A DNA stretch of 64,000 bases from Rhinopomastus cyanomelas (Eukaryota; Chordata; Aves; Bucerotiformes; Rhinopomastidae). This document shows positions 47,001 through 60,290 of this stretch, piece after piece (the stretch's first letter is position 1; each line of letters opens with the position of its first letter). The stretch is from NCBI GenBank assembly GCA_013400115.1, contig VXBP01008541.1:1-64000 (forward strand), in the 5' to 3' direction. A program made the position numbers and the translations under genes. Under the pieces are notes generated by a model. That model ran no database searches and was not told where the DNA came from. It saw only the letters and a list, made by a program, of their open reading frames with translations.

Positions 47001-47455
47001 TAGAGTCATAGAATCATTAGGGATTGGAAGACACCTCGAAAGATCATCTAGACCAAGTCACACAGGAACACAACCAGGTTTAAACGTCTCCAGAGAAGGA
47101 GACTCCACAACCACCTTGGGCAGCCCCTTCCTCAGGGCTCTGTCACCCTCATCATGAAGAAGTTCCTTCTCATATTTATGTGGAACCTCCTTTGTTCCAG
47201 CTCACACCCACTGCCCCTTGTCCTATCACTAGATGACACTGAGAAGAACCAGGCTCCATCCTCCTGACACCCACCCTTCACATATTTATAGACATTAATG
47301 AGGTCACCCCTCTGGTTCCTCTTCTCCAACCTAAAAAGACCCAGCTCCCTCAGCCTTTCCTCATAAAGGAGGTGCTCCACTTCCTTCATCATCCTCGTTG
47401 CTCTTCGCTAGACTCCCTCCAGCAGCTCCACATCCCTCTTGAACTGGGGGGCCCA
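47001..47455 (-). mobile_element. CR1 LINE 3' fragment, type A
   Basis: 'gaatcattagggattggaag' to 'catccctcttgaactggggg'. Confidence 0.93.
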
Positions 47456-48109
47456 CGTGAATGATTCTGTGACCTCAATGCTGCCACGGTCTGTCCTTCA
47501 GTGGTACTGAGCTCTGTCTCTCAACGCTGCTGAGGTCTATCCCTCAGTGCTAGCAAGGTCTCTATGATTCTTCTTTTGTGTGGTGACACTGAGCAGAAGA
47601 CAGGCTTCCTTATAGCCCTAGTGCCCACTTTCGGGCAACAAGTGTTTCCCTAAGTCATTCTGAAGCATCTGAACATCTACAGGCATGGAGCACCCCAGTC
47701 AGAGCACGCAGAACGCTGAGGCTCTTCCAAATCTGCTACAGAGCCTGGTGAAGGGTCAGGGGACACGTCTGTGCTGGTGATGATGCAGAATCAGAATCCC
47801 ACTGAACAGAATCCTAGAGGACTCTGAGAGCTGCTGAGAAAACTTGTTTTATTTATACTTTTGGATTTGAGATGCCGTAAAACAACCATAAAATACATCC
47901 CAGTCATTGCCTGCCTCTGTCAACCCAGTTCAACTAGAAAAACAAACAAGGAAAAGCCATGAGACAGTTTAAACAAATCAGATGCTTGTCTTGCCCAGTC
48001 CTGATTTACTGTTTCCCCTACGGTGATCAACACTGAGAAGGAGTTCAGCTGTTTCTCATGGTGGTCATGGGGATGGTCTTTTCCCTTCCCTCTCCCCCGG
48101 TGACTGCAG
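47456..48109. other. Mostly unremarkable; short degenerate repeat
   Basis: 47472-47565 has three loose units of about 30 bp built on 'tcaatgctgccacggtctgt'. The rest is unique-looking. Confidence 0.5.
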
Positions 48110-48860
48110 GGAATGGAAGAGACCTCGAAAGATCATCCAGTCCAATCCCCCTGCCACAGCAGGATCACCTACATCCAGTCACACAGGAACATGGCCAGGT
48201 GGGTTTTAAATGTCTCCAGAGAAGGAGACTCCACAACCCCCCTGGGCAGCCCCTTCCTCAGGGCTCTGTCACCCTCACCATGAAGAAGTTCCTTCTGACA
48301 TTGATGTGGAACCTCCTCTGTTCCAGCTCACACTCATTGCCCCTTGTCCTATCACTGGGTGCCCCTGAGCAGAGCCTGGCTCCATCCTCCTCACACCCTC
48401 CCATCCCATATTGATCAACATTCTTGGGGTCACCCCTCAGGCTCCCTTTTTTCCAAGCTCCAGAGACCCAGCTCCCTCAGCCTTTCCTCAGCAGGGAGCT
48501 GCTCCATTCTTTTCATCATCTCTGTGCCTCTATGCTGGTCTCTCTCCAGCAGCTCTGTGTCCTTCTGGGACTGAGGGGCCCAGAACGGGACACAAGATTC
48601 CAGATGTGGTCTCAACAGGATAGAGTAGAGGGGGAGAAGAACCTCTCTCCATCTGCTAACCACCCCGGTTCTTATACACCCCAGGATGCCGTTGGTCTTC
48701 TTGGCCTCAAGGGCCCATTGCTGGCTCCTGGCCATCCTGTTGGCCACCAGGACCCCCAGGTCCCTTTCTCCTCTGCTGCTCTCCAGCAGGTCATTCCCCA
48801 CCCTATCCTGGTCCCTGGGGCTGTTCTTGCCCAGATGCCAGACTCTGCACTGCCCTTTCA
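48110..48860 (-). mobile_element. CR1 LINE 3' fragment, type A
   Basis: 'aagatcatccagtccaatcc' through 'atcactgggtgcccctgagc' to 'ctgcactgccctttcac'. Confidence 0.95.
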
Positions 48861-49407
48861 CTACTGGAGTGAAAATACAGTTTTGGTTTGTCTGGTTGTA
48901 AAAAGGACACTGGCAAGTTCTCAAATGACTACTAAAACCATCAGGCAGGAGCTCAGTGATCCTCCAGAAATGCTCTTGAACCATCCAAAATAAGGTGAAA
49001 CAGTGAGCCCAAGGTCATGGTGGCAGGGGGCTTGGACTAAATGATCTTTCGAGGTCCCTTCCAATCCCTAATAATTCTATGTGGTGGCCTTGGGACAGCT
49101 GGCCCAATGGTTGGTCTCAATGAGCTATTTTTCAATCCCAATGAGTCTATGATTCCATGACTGTGGATCCAGCAGTACAGACCCTCCTGCTAGCCCCTCT
49201 TGCTCTTCTCTCTGCCACTGCAGCCTACAACCAGCCAGCAGAACCCGCCGCGTCGTGAGCGCTGTCTGACTCTCTGCCTGTGGCCATTTGGTTGTTTCTT
49301 GCTGTTGCCAGTCTGTCTCGACCATCTGTCATCTGCTGTCTTGCACTTCATCTGCAAACTACTCCAGCAGGTCTGCTGGCTGGGTGTGTTTGAGCAGCTC
49401 CTAGAAG
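48861..49407. other. Unremarkable, with two CR1 tails
   Basis: + strand tails at 49013-49082 (type A, 'ggtcccttccaatcccta') and 49085-49160 (type D-like, 'gagtctatgattccatg'). Confidence 0.65.
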
Positions 49408-49680
49408 CAGCAGCCTCTGAGGCTGGAGCTGCTTAGTCTGAAGAAAAGGAAGCTGAGGGGACACCTTATCGTGGTCTCCTGAACCTCAAGCTGCCTGGGG
49501 GGAAGGTTGGGCTGGCTCTGAGGAGAAACCTCTTCCTGGAAAGGGTCCTCCAGCCTTGGCAGAGGCTGCCCAGGGAGCAGGTTGGATGGCCATCCCTGGA
49601 TGTGTTTCCCAGTTGTGGAGATGTGGAGCTCAGGGACAGGGTTTAGTGGTGGCCTTGGGGTCAGGGTTGGACTCGATAAT
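49408..49680 (+). mobile_element. CR1 LINE fragment, type D
   Basis: 'ctggaaagggtcctccagcc' and 'gagatgtggagctcagggac'; the tail is cut at 'ggttggactcgata'. Confidence 0.9.
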
Positions 49681-49811
49681 CAAGAATTTAGAAAATAAAC
49701 TGATGAATTTTCCCAAATTCACTGCACCCCCCTCCCCAGCTGCTATTCAACTGGACCTGAAGTGTTTTATTTGAATATGAAAATAACAAACTATTGTTTC
49801 TTTTAGATCTG

Positions 49812-50205
49812 AATCATGAAGGATTGGAAGGGACCTTGAAAGATCATCTAGCTCAGGCCCCCTGCCACAGCAGGATCACCCAGACCAACCTTAGAGCAGT
49901 ATCTCAAGGGAGACAATGAGGTGCTGGAGTGAATGCAGAGGAGGGTGACCAAGCTGGGGAAGGGCTTGGACTTCCAGACCAAGCTGCACGGGAACGTATC
50001 TGAGGCAGAAATCCCTCCCTGTGAGGGTGCTGAGGCCCTGGAACAGGTTGCTCAGGGAGGTTGTGGCTGCTCCATCCCTGGAAGTGGCTAAGGCTGGTTG
50101 CATGAGGCTGTGGGCACCTTGGTCTGGTGCGAGGTATCGCTGCCCAGGGCAGGGAGGTGGAACTGGGTGAGCTCTGAGCTCCAACCCAACCCGGTCTGGC
50201 ATCCT
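49812..50205. mobile_element. CR1 type A head (minus) followed by CR1 type C (plus)
   Basis: 49812-49890 is a minus-strand type A 3' end. 49905-50205 is + strand type C ('tgctgaggccctggaacagg'), so the two 3' ends point outward. Confidence 0.88.
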
Positions 50206-50984
50206 GTGATAAATGGGATGCTCAGGAAATGCCAGTGCTGGCCGAAAAACCAAACTGTAAAGTCTGGCTTTTCCTTTTATCTCAATCGTTGGGTGTGAAA
50301 TTGAATCGAGAAGTCTCCAGACTCCATTAAATCACCCCCTTGGCACTGCCAAAGGAACAATTCATTTCATCTTGAAGGAGCCTTTGGTTTCCAGATCACT
50401 GGAGCTGAGCGAGGAGGAACGTGCGTCACATTGAGGTAAACAGGGATGTGAGCTGGTTAAAAACAGCAAAGGCAATGCGGCAAAATCCTCTGCCCCTGAC
50501 ATTTGTCAGCCTCTTCTGAAATGCAAACGCCCTCTCCATTCAGCTTTGGGGCAGATACTGTCTCTGGACCTCTGTTGTGCTGATGAGTTGGAAGCTGAAC
50601 TCAAGTTTATCTGGTTTAGCTGATTTTTCACGAGCCAAACCCCTCTGGTGTCATGCACCAGGAGGTTTGTGGGTGGGTGCCTTGGTGGCCTGTCCTTACG
50701 AGGAGGACTTGCCTCTGTTCTCCTTGGGGCTGGCTCACTGCAAAGAGCAGGACAACAAGATCCCTTGGTGTGGGGGATAAAGGTCTTGTGGCCCTCTAAC
50801 ACGAACAGTCTTGATTTAAGGAAAGAGAGGAAGATTTGAGGCAGTTTTGTTAACCTGCCCTTCTCAGAGTTCAGCTTTAGTGTTTGTTTTGGCTTGTGGT
50901 CTTCCAGTCCATCTTTGGCCAATGGATTGCCTGGCCTTCACCCCTTAAAAACAACAGGAAGCCAGGAACAGGACAAACCTCATG
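50206..50984. other. No recognisable feature
   Basis: About 780 bp of unique-looking intron sequence. Confidence 0.5.
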
Positions 50985-51415
50985 CCTTGGGGCTGTTCAC
51001 CCTGGAGAACAGAAGGCTCCAGAGGGACCTTAGAGCAGCTTTCACTTCATGAAGGGGCTCTAGGAAAGCTGGAGAGGGGCTTTATCTGAGGGATCCAGTG
51101 CTAGGACAAGGGGGATGGCTTCAGGCTCAAAGAGGGGAGATTGAGGGGAGATCTGAGACAGAAATCCCTCCCTGTGAAGGTGCTGAGGCCCTGGAACAGG
51201 TTGCCCAGGGGGGCTGTGGCTACTCCATCATCCCTGGAAGTATCCAAGGGCAGGTTGGATGGGGCTGTGGGCACCCTGGTCTGCTGCCCATGGCGGGGGG
51301 CCGGCACTGGGTGAGCTCTGTGCTCCCTTCCAACCTAAACCAGTCTGTGACTCTGTGATTCTAAACACCTTTTCCAACCCAAACAGATCTGTGGTTCTGT
51401 TCTGTGACTCTGAGA
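50985..51415 (+). mobile_element. CR1 LINE 3' fragment, type C, with doubled tail
   Basis: 'tgctgaggccctggaacagg' to 'gtctgtgactctgtgattct', then a second tail piece 'ccttttccaacccaaacaga' at 51366-51415. Confidence 0.92.
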
Positions 51416-51574
51416 TTGGAGTCAATTTCTTCCAGGAAAAATTTCTATCCAGTACAGAACTCATGTTGGGGAAAAACACACTTAATAAGGGTAAACTGTG
51501 TCTGAGTCAGCCTGTTCTACACAGTTAGTCCCTTGGATTGTCTTTTTTTTCTCTAAAAGAACAGGAAAAAGTCA

Positions 51575-52260
51575 GATTTTCCAGCAGGAGAAGGGAGGTG
51601 ATTGTCCCCCTGCACTCAGCACTGGTGAGGATGCACCTTGAGTACTGGGTCCAGTTTTGGGCACCTCAGGACAAGGGAGAAACAGAGGTGCTGGACCAAG
51701 GGCAGAGGAGGGCAACGAAGCTGGAAAAGGGTCTGGAGAATCAGTCTGATGAGGAGAGATGGAGACAGCAGGGGCTGTTTAGTTTGAGGAAGAGGAGGCT
51801 GAGGGAGACCTCATTACTCAAGGGAGACACTGAGGCGCTGGAGTGAGTACAGAGTGGAGAATAAATCTGATGAGGAGAGATGGAGAGAGTTGGGGCTCTG
51901 AGGAAGAGGAGGCTACAGGGAGACCTCATCTCTGTCTACAACAATCTGAAAGGACACTGTAGAGATGCTGGTGCTGGTCTTTTCTCACAGGTCATTAGCG
52001 ACAGAAGCAGAGGGAAGGGCTTCAAGCTTCAACAGGAGAGGTTTACATTAGACACCAGGAGGAACTTCTTCCTGGAGAGAGTGGTCAGGCCCTGGACTGG
52101 GCTGCCCACGGTGGTGGCTGAGTCCCCATCCTGGATGTATTTAAAAGTCACTTAGATGTAGTGTTGGGGGATCAAGTTTAGGGGTAACCTTGTAGAGTAG
52201 GGTAGATGGTTGGACACAGTGATCCCAAGGCTCTTTTCCAACCTGAATGATTCCATGTTT
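51575..52260 (+). mobile_element. CR1 LINE 3' fragment, type E, with internal partial repeat
   Basis: 'gtcattagcgacagaagcag' and tail 'cctgaatgattccatg'. A block 'tctgatgaggagagatggag' appears twice (about 51747 and 51867), each followed by 'gaagaggaggct', so about 120 bp was duplicated and then diverged. Confidence 0.92.
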
Positions 52261-52603
52261 GTTTTATTAGCCTGCAAAACTCTAGGGGGAAAACAGAAAA
52301 GCTTAGGCTGCAGGTTCAGATCCCAGCCATCTCCTAAATCAGATGTGTAATGAGGGTAACAATCAGGGTAAACACGGGGAGTAATGAAAGCTAGTTTGCC
52401 TTCTGAGTTGTGGGGCTCTAGTCCAAAGCTCAGAGCTGTCTGTGGAAGGGCTTCCATTGGTTCGAGTTAGGCTTTGGCTTGTGTCCTGGAAGAACACAAC
52501 AGCAGCGGAGTCACTCGGGAAAGGAAGGTCTGGAAATAAATCAGAGGAACTCGCCGTGTCAGAACCCACTTCCCTCGCTCGTTCAGGCAGTGGCTGTCCC
52601 TGT
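52261..52603. other. No recognisable feature
   Basis: Unique-looking sequence. Confidence 0.5.
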
Positions 52604-53485
52604 TCAGTCAGTTTGCTGATGACACCAAGCCCTGTGGTGAAGTCAGCACCCTGGAGGGAAGGGGGGCCGTCCAGAGGGCCGGGCTCCAGCAGTGCGCTGA
52701 GCAAACTGCATGGAGCTCAACAAGGGCCAGGGTCTGCACCTGGGTCGAGGCAATCCAAGGCACCAGTGCAGACTGGGAGGAGAAAGGATTGAGGACAGCC
52801 CTGAGGAGAAGGACTTGGGGGTGGGGGTGAAGCAGAAGGTTCCCAGGAGCTGTCAGTGCGCACTGGCAGCCCAGAGAGCCAACCATGTCCTTGGCTGCGT
52901 CAACAGGAGCAGTGACAGTCGGTTGAGGGAGGGGATTCTCCTCCTCTACTCTGCACTGGTGAGACTCCACCTGGAGTCCTGGACCCAGTTCTGGAGTCCC
53001 CAACATCAGAAAGACACAGAGCTCCTGCAAGGGGTCCACAGGAGAGCAACTCAAACAATCAGAGGGCTGCAGCACCTCCCCTCTGAGGACAGGTTGAGCC
53101 AGTTGGGGCCAGTTGTTCAGCCTGGAGAAGAGGAGGCTCCCAGGTGACCTTCGAGCAGCTTTCCAGTCTCTGAAGGGGGCTACAAGAAAGCTGGGGGAGG
53201 GCTTCTGACAGGGGTGGTAGTGAGAGGACAAGGGGAAAGGGTTTCAGACTTGAAGAAGGGAGACTGAGGTTGGACATGAAGAACCAATTCTTTGCTGTGA
53301 GGGTGCTGAGATGCTGGAACAGGTTGCCCAAGGCAGTTGTGGCTGCTCCATCACTGGCAGTGTTGAAGGCCAGGTTGTCTGGGACCCTGAATAACCTGCT
53401 CTAGTGAAGGGGTCACTGTGCAGGGGGGTTGGAACTGGATGATCTTTATGGTCCTTTCGAAGCCCAACCATTCCATGATCCTATG
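52604..53485 (+). mobile_element. CR1 LINE, type F, 3' half
   Basis: Starts with RT-end text ('tttgctgatgacaccaagcc'), then the type F body 'gagactgaggttggacatga' and tail 'ccatgatcctatg'. Confidence 0.95.
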
Positions 53486-53725
53486 TTGTGTCAATAGGTC
53501 TGTCGCAGTCCTTTGCACAAATGAACGCTGCTGCAACTGGAGGGTCATTTCTGGGTGGCTGCACTGATCGTTGGAGCCTCCTTTAACTTTGAGCCTAAAC
53601 CTGTTTATGTCAACTCTTTCCACTCGTTTTATGCCAACGTGGATGTTTTACCCTGTGCTTTGTCTTTACTCTACATAGTTCTATTACTCTGCTGGTTATC
53701 AGCAGCTTTGATTTTGCTGAGTAAG
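53486..53725. other. No recognisable feature
   Basis: Unique-looking sequence. Confidence 0.5.
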
Positions 53726-54359
53726 CCAGGGGGATTGGACTGGATGCTCTTTCGAGGTCCCTTCCAATCCTTAATGTTCTGTGATTCTGTGATTTTTGGG
53801 GTGCATCAGAAGTGGGGTAGTTAGTAGATAGAGAAAGGTTCTTCTCCTCTTCTACCCTGCCCAGTTGTGTGAGAGCACAACTGGAGTCTTGCATCCAGTT
53901 CTGGGCCCCTCTGAAGGCCACAGAGAGTCCAGCACAGAGCCACAGAGATGATGGAGTGGAGCATCAACCTGCTGAGGAAAGGCTGAGGGAGCTGGGTCTC
54001 TGGAGCTTGGAGAAAAGGGGTGACCCCATGAATGTTGATCAATAGGTGAAGGTGGGTGTCAGGAGGATGGAGCCAGGCTCCGCTCAGGGGCACCCAGTGA
54101 TAGGACAAGAGGCAATGAGTGTGAGCTGGAACAGAGGAGGTTCCACATCAATGTGAGAAGGAACTTCTTCCCAGTGAGGGTGACAGAGCCCTGAAGAAGG
54201 GGCTGCCCAAGGTATTGTGGAGTCTCCTTCTCTGGAGACATTTAAAACCTGCCTGGCCATGTTCCTCTACAACTGAATCTAGGGGATCCTTCTGTGTTGG
54301 GTGGAATGGACTGGCTGATCTTTTGAAGTCCCTTCCAATCCCTAATGTTCTGTGATTCT
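53726..54359 (+). mobile_element. Two type A CR1 copies in line
   Basis: 53726-53792 is a tail only ('ggtcccttccaatccttaat'). 53803-54359 is a longer 3' fragment ending 'gttctgtgattct'. Confidence 0.93.
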
Positions 54360-54795
54360 CATTAACTGCAGCTGGTGATTAATGTCCTCTGCTGAGGTCG
54401 TTACTCTGATTCTCATCATCAGAAAATACAGAAAAATTCCGATTTATGGATTTTTTTTAATGAGAGATACTGTTCTTGTGACTCTGAAGGAGAAGGGCAA
54501 GATGTCCCTCCTGCCCAGCAGCATTTTCAGGAGCGTTAATGAGAGCTGGATCCCTAGGGCTGAGCCAGTATCAAATTGCAAAGTCAGCAGAATAAATTCC
54601 GTCGGGCTTTAATGTTCTCCCAGGATTGGATTTGGTGTCCAGGATTTAATCAACTTCATTTAGAGAGAGACTCCTGTCTGTCCCTTTCGGTGCCTGATGA
54701 GGGAACATCCCAGTGTTGTTGAGAAATGTGCCCAGAACATTCCCGGACTACAGCGTTCTTGGACTCGTGACTGAGATCTCTGACTCCTGTGTGAA
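54360..54795. other. No recognisable feature
   Basis: Unique-looking sequence. Confidence 0.5.
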
Positions 54796-55195
54796 TCCCA
54801 GAATCCCAGATGGATTGAGGCTGGAGAAGCCCTCTGAGCTCAGCCAACCCAGCCCAGGACCTAACATCATCACAGTGGCGACACCAGGGCACTAAGGCCC
54901 ACAGCCAGGCTGTCCTTGAACACCTCCAGGGATGGGGACTCCACCACTGCCCTGGGCAGTCCAGCCCAGGCTCTGATCACCCTTTGCTTGAGGAAGGGCT
55001 TCCTAACACCCAACCTAACCCTCCCCTGGCAGCTTCAGGCCCTGCCCTCTTGTCCTGGCACTGGTTGCCTGGGAGAAGAGCCTGACCCCCACCTGACTAC
55101 AACCTCCCTTCAGGTAGTTGTAGAGAGGGAGAAGGTCCCCCCCAGTCTCCTCTTCTCAAGGCTAAACACCCCCAGCTCCCTCAGCCTGGACTGAA
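54796..55195 (-). mobile_element. CR1 LINE fragment, type B
   Basis: 'cccaggacctaacatcatca', 'gcttcctaacacccaaccta' and 'aaggctaaacacccccagct'. Confidence 0.93.
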
Positions 55196-55223
55196 TGATA
55201 GCTGCTCCCTTTCAATCTTAGTA

Positions 55224-55455
55224 CTTGCTCCATCCCTGGAAGTGCCCAAGGCCAGGTTGGATGGGGCTGTGGGCAACCCGGTCTGGTGAGAGGTGTCACT
55301 GCCCCTGGCAGGGGGGTGGCACTGGGTGAGCTCTGGGCTCCTTTGCAGCATAAACTATGAATCTGTGATTGTGAGAGTGAGCAGAGCCAGGCAAGTGGGG
55401 TTTGGACTGGATGATCTTTCGAGGTCCCTTCCATTCCCTAATGTTCTGGGATTCG
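55224..55455 (+). mobile_element. CR1 type C fragment and a type A tail
   Basis: 55224-55378 is type C ('ggccaggttggatggggctg'). 55400-55455 is a type A tail ('ggatgatctttcgaggtccc'). Confidence 0.9.
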
Positions 55456-56059
55456 TGTCAGAACTGGTGAAGGACTTTGGGTTTATTTGGTGATGGTGAA
55501 CCCTGGGTGCCTGTTAGAGAGAAAGTACAGAGAGGCTGTGATCCCCCGGGGCTGCTGAGGTACCTTGAATTGCTGCTGACCTCCTCATTCCTTCTGTAAT
55601 GTGGAAATCTCCATCTCATGTCTGACAGGTAAACCTTTTCCATCCTGACCCTTGTCTTTGGGACAGGTCACTCTTTTCAGTTCCCTGCTGCTCCAGGAAC
55701 ATTCCAGGAACCCATGTTTGTCTGACATGGTGAAACATCCAGATCCAACCGAAGCAGTTGCTGCCGAGTGACCCCGCGGTGCTGATGCTGAGCATCACCC
55801 TCCCTCCCTGCAGCAGCTCTGGCTCTCTGCTGACTCCACCATGTTTGCTTTTGTGCAGATGAGCCCCCAGTTGTCTGGTGTTTTCAGTCGTGTTCTCCTT
55901 TCAGCTTCGTTTCATTCGTCACTGTCACGTTTGTGCTCAGCTTTTACTGATGTTCAATAGCTGCTGGTGTGTTGGTTGGAAGATTCCAGCAGTTTGCAGA
56001 GTTCAGCACCTCCAGAGCTGTGCTCTCCTCAGTTTCTTTTCACAGAGCTTTTGTCAGTC
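55456..56059. other. No recognisable feature
   Basis: About 600 bp of unique-looking intron sequence. Confidence 0.5.
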
Positions 56060-56625
56060 TGTAAGAGACCACATCTGGAATCTTGTGTCCAGTTCTGGGC
56101 CCCTCAGTTCCAGAAGGATGCAGAGCTGCTGGAGAGAGTCCAGCACAGAGCCACAGAGATGATGAAGGGAGGGGAGCATCTCCCTGCTGAGGAAGGGCTG
56201 AGGGAGCTGGGTCTCTTGAGCCTGAGGGGTGACCCCATGAATATTGATGAATATGGAAAGGGCAGGTGTCAGGACGATGGAGCCAGGCTCAGTGGCATCT
56301 AATGATAGGACAAGGGGCAGTGGGTGTGAGCTGGAGCAGAGGAGATTCCACATCAGTGTGAGAAAGAACTTCATGGTGAGGGTGACAAAGCACTGGAACA
56401 GGCTGCCCAGGGGGTTTGTGGAGTCTCCTTCTCTGGAGACATTTAAAACCTGCCTGGACATGTTCCTGTGGTTGGACTTGATGATCTATGAGGTCTCTTC
56501 TGACCTTGGTAATACTGTGATACTGTGCTACTGGATCTGGGGGATCCTGCTGTGCCAGGGGGACTGGACTGGATGAACTTACCAGGTCCCTTCCAACCCC
56601 TGATGTTCTGCGATTCCGTGACACC
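56060..56625 (+). mobile_element. CR1 LINE 3' fragment, type A, with nested tail, upstream of exon 2
   Basis: Type A from 'agagaccacatctggaatct' to 'ccctgatgttctgcgattcc'. Its course is broken at 56471-56528 by a different CR1 tail ('ggttggacttgatgatctat' to 'aatactgtgatactgtg'), after which type A resumes at 'ctggatctgggggatcctgc'. It ends about 112 bp before exon 2. Confidence 0.93.
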
Positions 56626-56641
56626 GATCTCCAAGTGCTGA

Positions 56642-57228
<587 letters not shown>

Positions 57229-57629
57229 TAAGGTTTCCCCCATGGCCAGTATCTCTCTGCTTGGACTTATGGACCCTGAGCTGTGCCTGCCCAGTAGGTC
57301 TGCAGTAAATTCATAGACTTAGGACCCAAGTTGCTTCTTCAACACTTACAACTGATTTACAACTTGGAGTGTTTTCTGTGGATAACTCTAACCATAAAAA
57401 TCAGAGCTAATGGGAAGGATCGTAAGTTCCTTTTAAAAAGTAGGGTGGAATTACTGGTTTGACCACAACCCTGAGCTGCAGTCAGGCTTCCTTCTGCCTT
57501 CTGTTGTCTTCTTCCTGAGCAGAGGTGTGAATTCCCTGAAGGGATTCAGTAAGGTCAGATGAAAGGGAGAAGATAGGGGGAGAAGGGTCATAATCCCAGC
57601 CTGGGGGTGCAAGGAACTATAGAGCAACA
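57229..57629. other. No recognisable feature
   Basis: Unique-looking intron sequence. Confidence 0.5.
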
Positions 57630-57830
57630 GAGTCACAGAATCTTAGAGGTTGGAAAAGCCCTTCAAGCTCATCAGTCCAGCTGTGAACCCAAGTATCCTA
57701 ACCCACCCCTACACCCTGTCTCTGAGCTCCAGATCTCCCAGGCTGGGAAATGAGGCCAGGGACACGTTTAAAAGTCATGGAGATCTGGAGCTTAGAGACA
57801 GGGTTCAGCAGTGGCCGTGGGACAGCTGTG
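57630..57830. mobile_element. CR1 type D, minus then plus (inverted joint)
   Basis: 57630-57765 is minus-strand type D head ('ctgagctccagatctcccag'). 57766-57830 reads plus-strand type D ('ggagatctggagcttagaga'), covering overlapping element sequence in the opposite direction. Confidence 0.8.
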
Positions 57831-58261
57831 TTCCCTTCCATCCCCAGGCAGATGGGAAGCTAAGTGATGTTCTTAAAGGGTTAGATTCTTTCATAGGCTT
57901 CATATCTGAGCTGGTTTCCTGCAAAGCCATGTAGGTACCTGCTCTATGTTCTTCTGAACACAGAGTCTTAAAATGGCTTCTCAGTTGTGTCCAGAGACCG
58001 GACATTTGGGAGCAGCACAGGGTGTGGAGCAGTCTGTTTGGGTCTGAGGCAGACTGAGCGCTTCCAGAACCTGCAGTTCTGGGATGATGGATTTGAGAGA
58101 CCCAAACTGGCTCCTGGCAAGACCCCTTCTGGGGTAGCAGGATGCTGGCTCAGCCTTGATGTCATGCAAAGGCAGTTCAGTGCATCTCAAATTCCTCAGG
58201 GGTGGCTGGATTCACAGATCCATTCTGCACTTCTAAAAACCAGACAATATCATGGAAACAC
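57831..58261. other. No recognisable feature
   Basis: Unique-looking intron sequence. Confidence 0.5.
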
Positions 58262-58515
58262 ACACTGGGTTGGGTTGAAGGGCTCTTCAGAGCTCATCCA
58301 GTCCCACCCTGTGCTCTGGCCAGGGCCATCCCCAACCAGAGCAGATTGCTCAGAGCCCCTCAAGGTCCAACCTGACCTGGGATAGTTCCAGGGATGGGGC
58401 TTCTCCCACCAATCTGGGCACCCTGGGCCAGGGTCTCCCCTCCTTCAACATAATCAAATCCTTCCTTCCACCCAGTCTGAATCTCTCTCTTTTAGTTTAA
58501 CCATCACCCCTCATA
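58262..58515 (-). mobile_element. CR1 LINE 3' fragment, minor subfamily
   Basis: 'gctcatccagtcccaccctg' and 'tccccaaccagagcagattg'. Related to 25658-25998. Confidence 0.85.
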
Positions 58516-59132
<617 letters not shown>

Positions 59133-59515
59133 CACTGAATCACAGAATGATAGAACCATCATTCAGGTTGGAAAAGACCCTTGGGATCATCATGTCCAAC
59201 AGTCAACCCGACTCTACAAGGCCACCCCTAAACCACATCCCCCAACACGACATCTAAGTGACTTTTAAACACATCCAGGGGTGGGGACTCAACCACCACC
59301 CTGGGCAGCCGAGTCCAGGGCCTGACCACTCTCTCCAGGAAGAAGTTCCTCCTGGTGTCTAATCTAACCCTCCCCTGTTGAAGCTTGAAGCCCTTCCCTC
59401 TGCTTCTGTCACTAATGACCTGTGGGAAGAGCCCAGCGCCAACATCTTCACAGTGTCCTTTCAGATAGTTGTGGAGAGTGATGAGGTCTCCCCTCAGCCT
59501 CCTCTTCATCTTCCC
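59133..59515 (-). mobile_element. CR1 LINE 3' fragment, type E
   Basis: 'tctgtcactaatgacctgtg' and 'ctctctccaggaagaagttc' are the type E body reversed; head 'ttcaggttggaaaagaccct'. Confidence 0.92.
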
Positions 59516-59696
59516 AAGCCATTGGGCTTGGGGTTGTGCTGCAATGAGAAAACTGATTGTGTGGGACTTGGGCAAATGATTCTCTGTGATCCAGAGGAGT
59601 CTTTCAGTCACATCTGCTCGGCACTGCTTTCCAAGATACAAAAGAGCTCTGGGATTTTCAGAGCAAGGCTGTCCCATAGAAAATGGGAAAAAAATG
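59516..59696. other. No recognisable feature
   Basis: Unique-looking sequence. Confidence 0.5.
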
Positions 59697-59940
59697 GACA
59701 GAGCCCTTCCAGGGTCACCTTCACCAGGAATAAGTTCCCTCTCACAGTGATGTGGAACCTCCTGTGTTCCAGCTCACACCCAGTGCCCCCTGTCCTATCA
59801 CTGGTGCCCCTGAGCAGAGCCAGGCTCCATCCTCCTGACACCTGCCCTTTCCATATTGATCAACATCCATGAGGTCTGAGCAAAATCGTTTAGAAATGAA
59901 TCATAGAATCATTAGGGATTGGAAGGGACCTTGAAAGAAG
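59697..59940 (-). mobile_element. CR1 type A, two minus-strand pieces
   Basis: 59697-59876 is body only ('ccagctcacacccagtgccc'). 59896-59940 is a 3' head ('cattagggattggaagggac'). Confidence 0.9.
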
Positions 59941-59972
59941 TCTGACTCCCATTTGTAAACCATCAGAATCAT

Positions 59973-60290
59973 TAAATCACAGAATCATTTGGGTTGGAAA
60001 AGGCCTTGAAGCTCAATGAGTCCAGTTGTAAACCCAGCTGTCCCATCCCTGAGCTGTCCCTGAGCTCCAGATCTCCCCGACTGGGAAACACGGCCGGGGA
60101 TGGCTGTTCATCCCCCTCCCCTGGGCAGCCTCTGCCAAGGCCTGGGGACCCTTTCCAGGGAGAAGTTTCTCCTCAGATCCAACCTAACCTTCCTCCAGGG
60201 CAGCCTGAGGCCATTTCCTCTTGTCCTGTCCCTTGTTCCTTGTGAGAAGAGACCCACCAACCTCTCTCCACCCTCCCTTTCACTTCATAC
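59973..60290 (-). mobile_element. CR1 LINE 3' fragment, type D
   Basis: 'atcatttgggttggaaaagg' to 'ccttgtgagaagagacccac', with 'ggccgggatggctgttcat'-type body. Confidence 0.92.
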
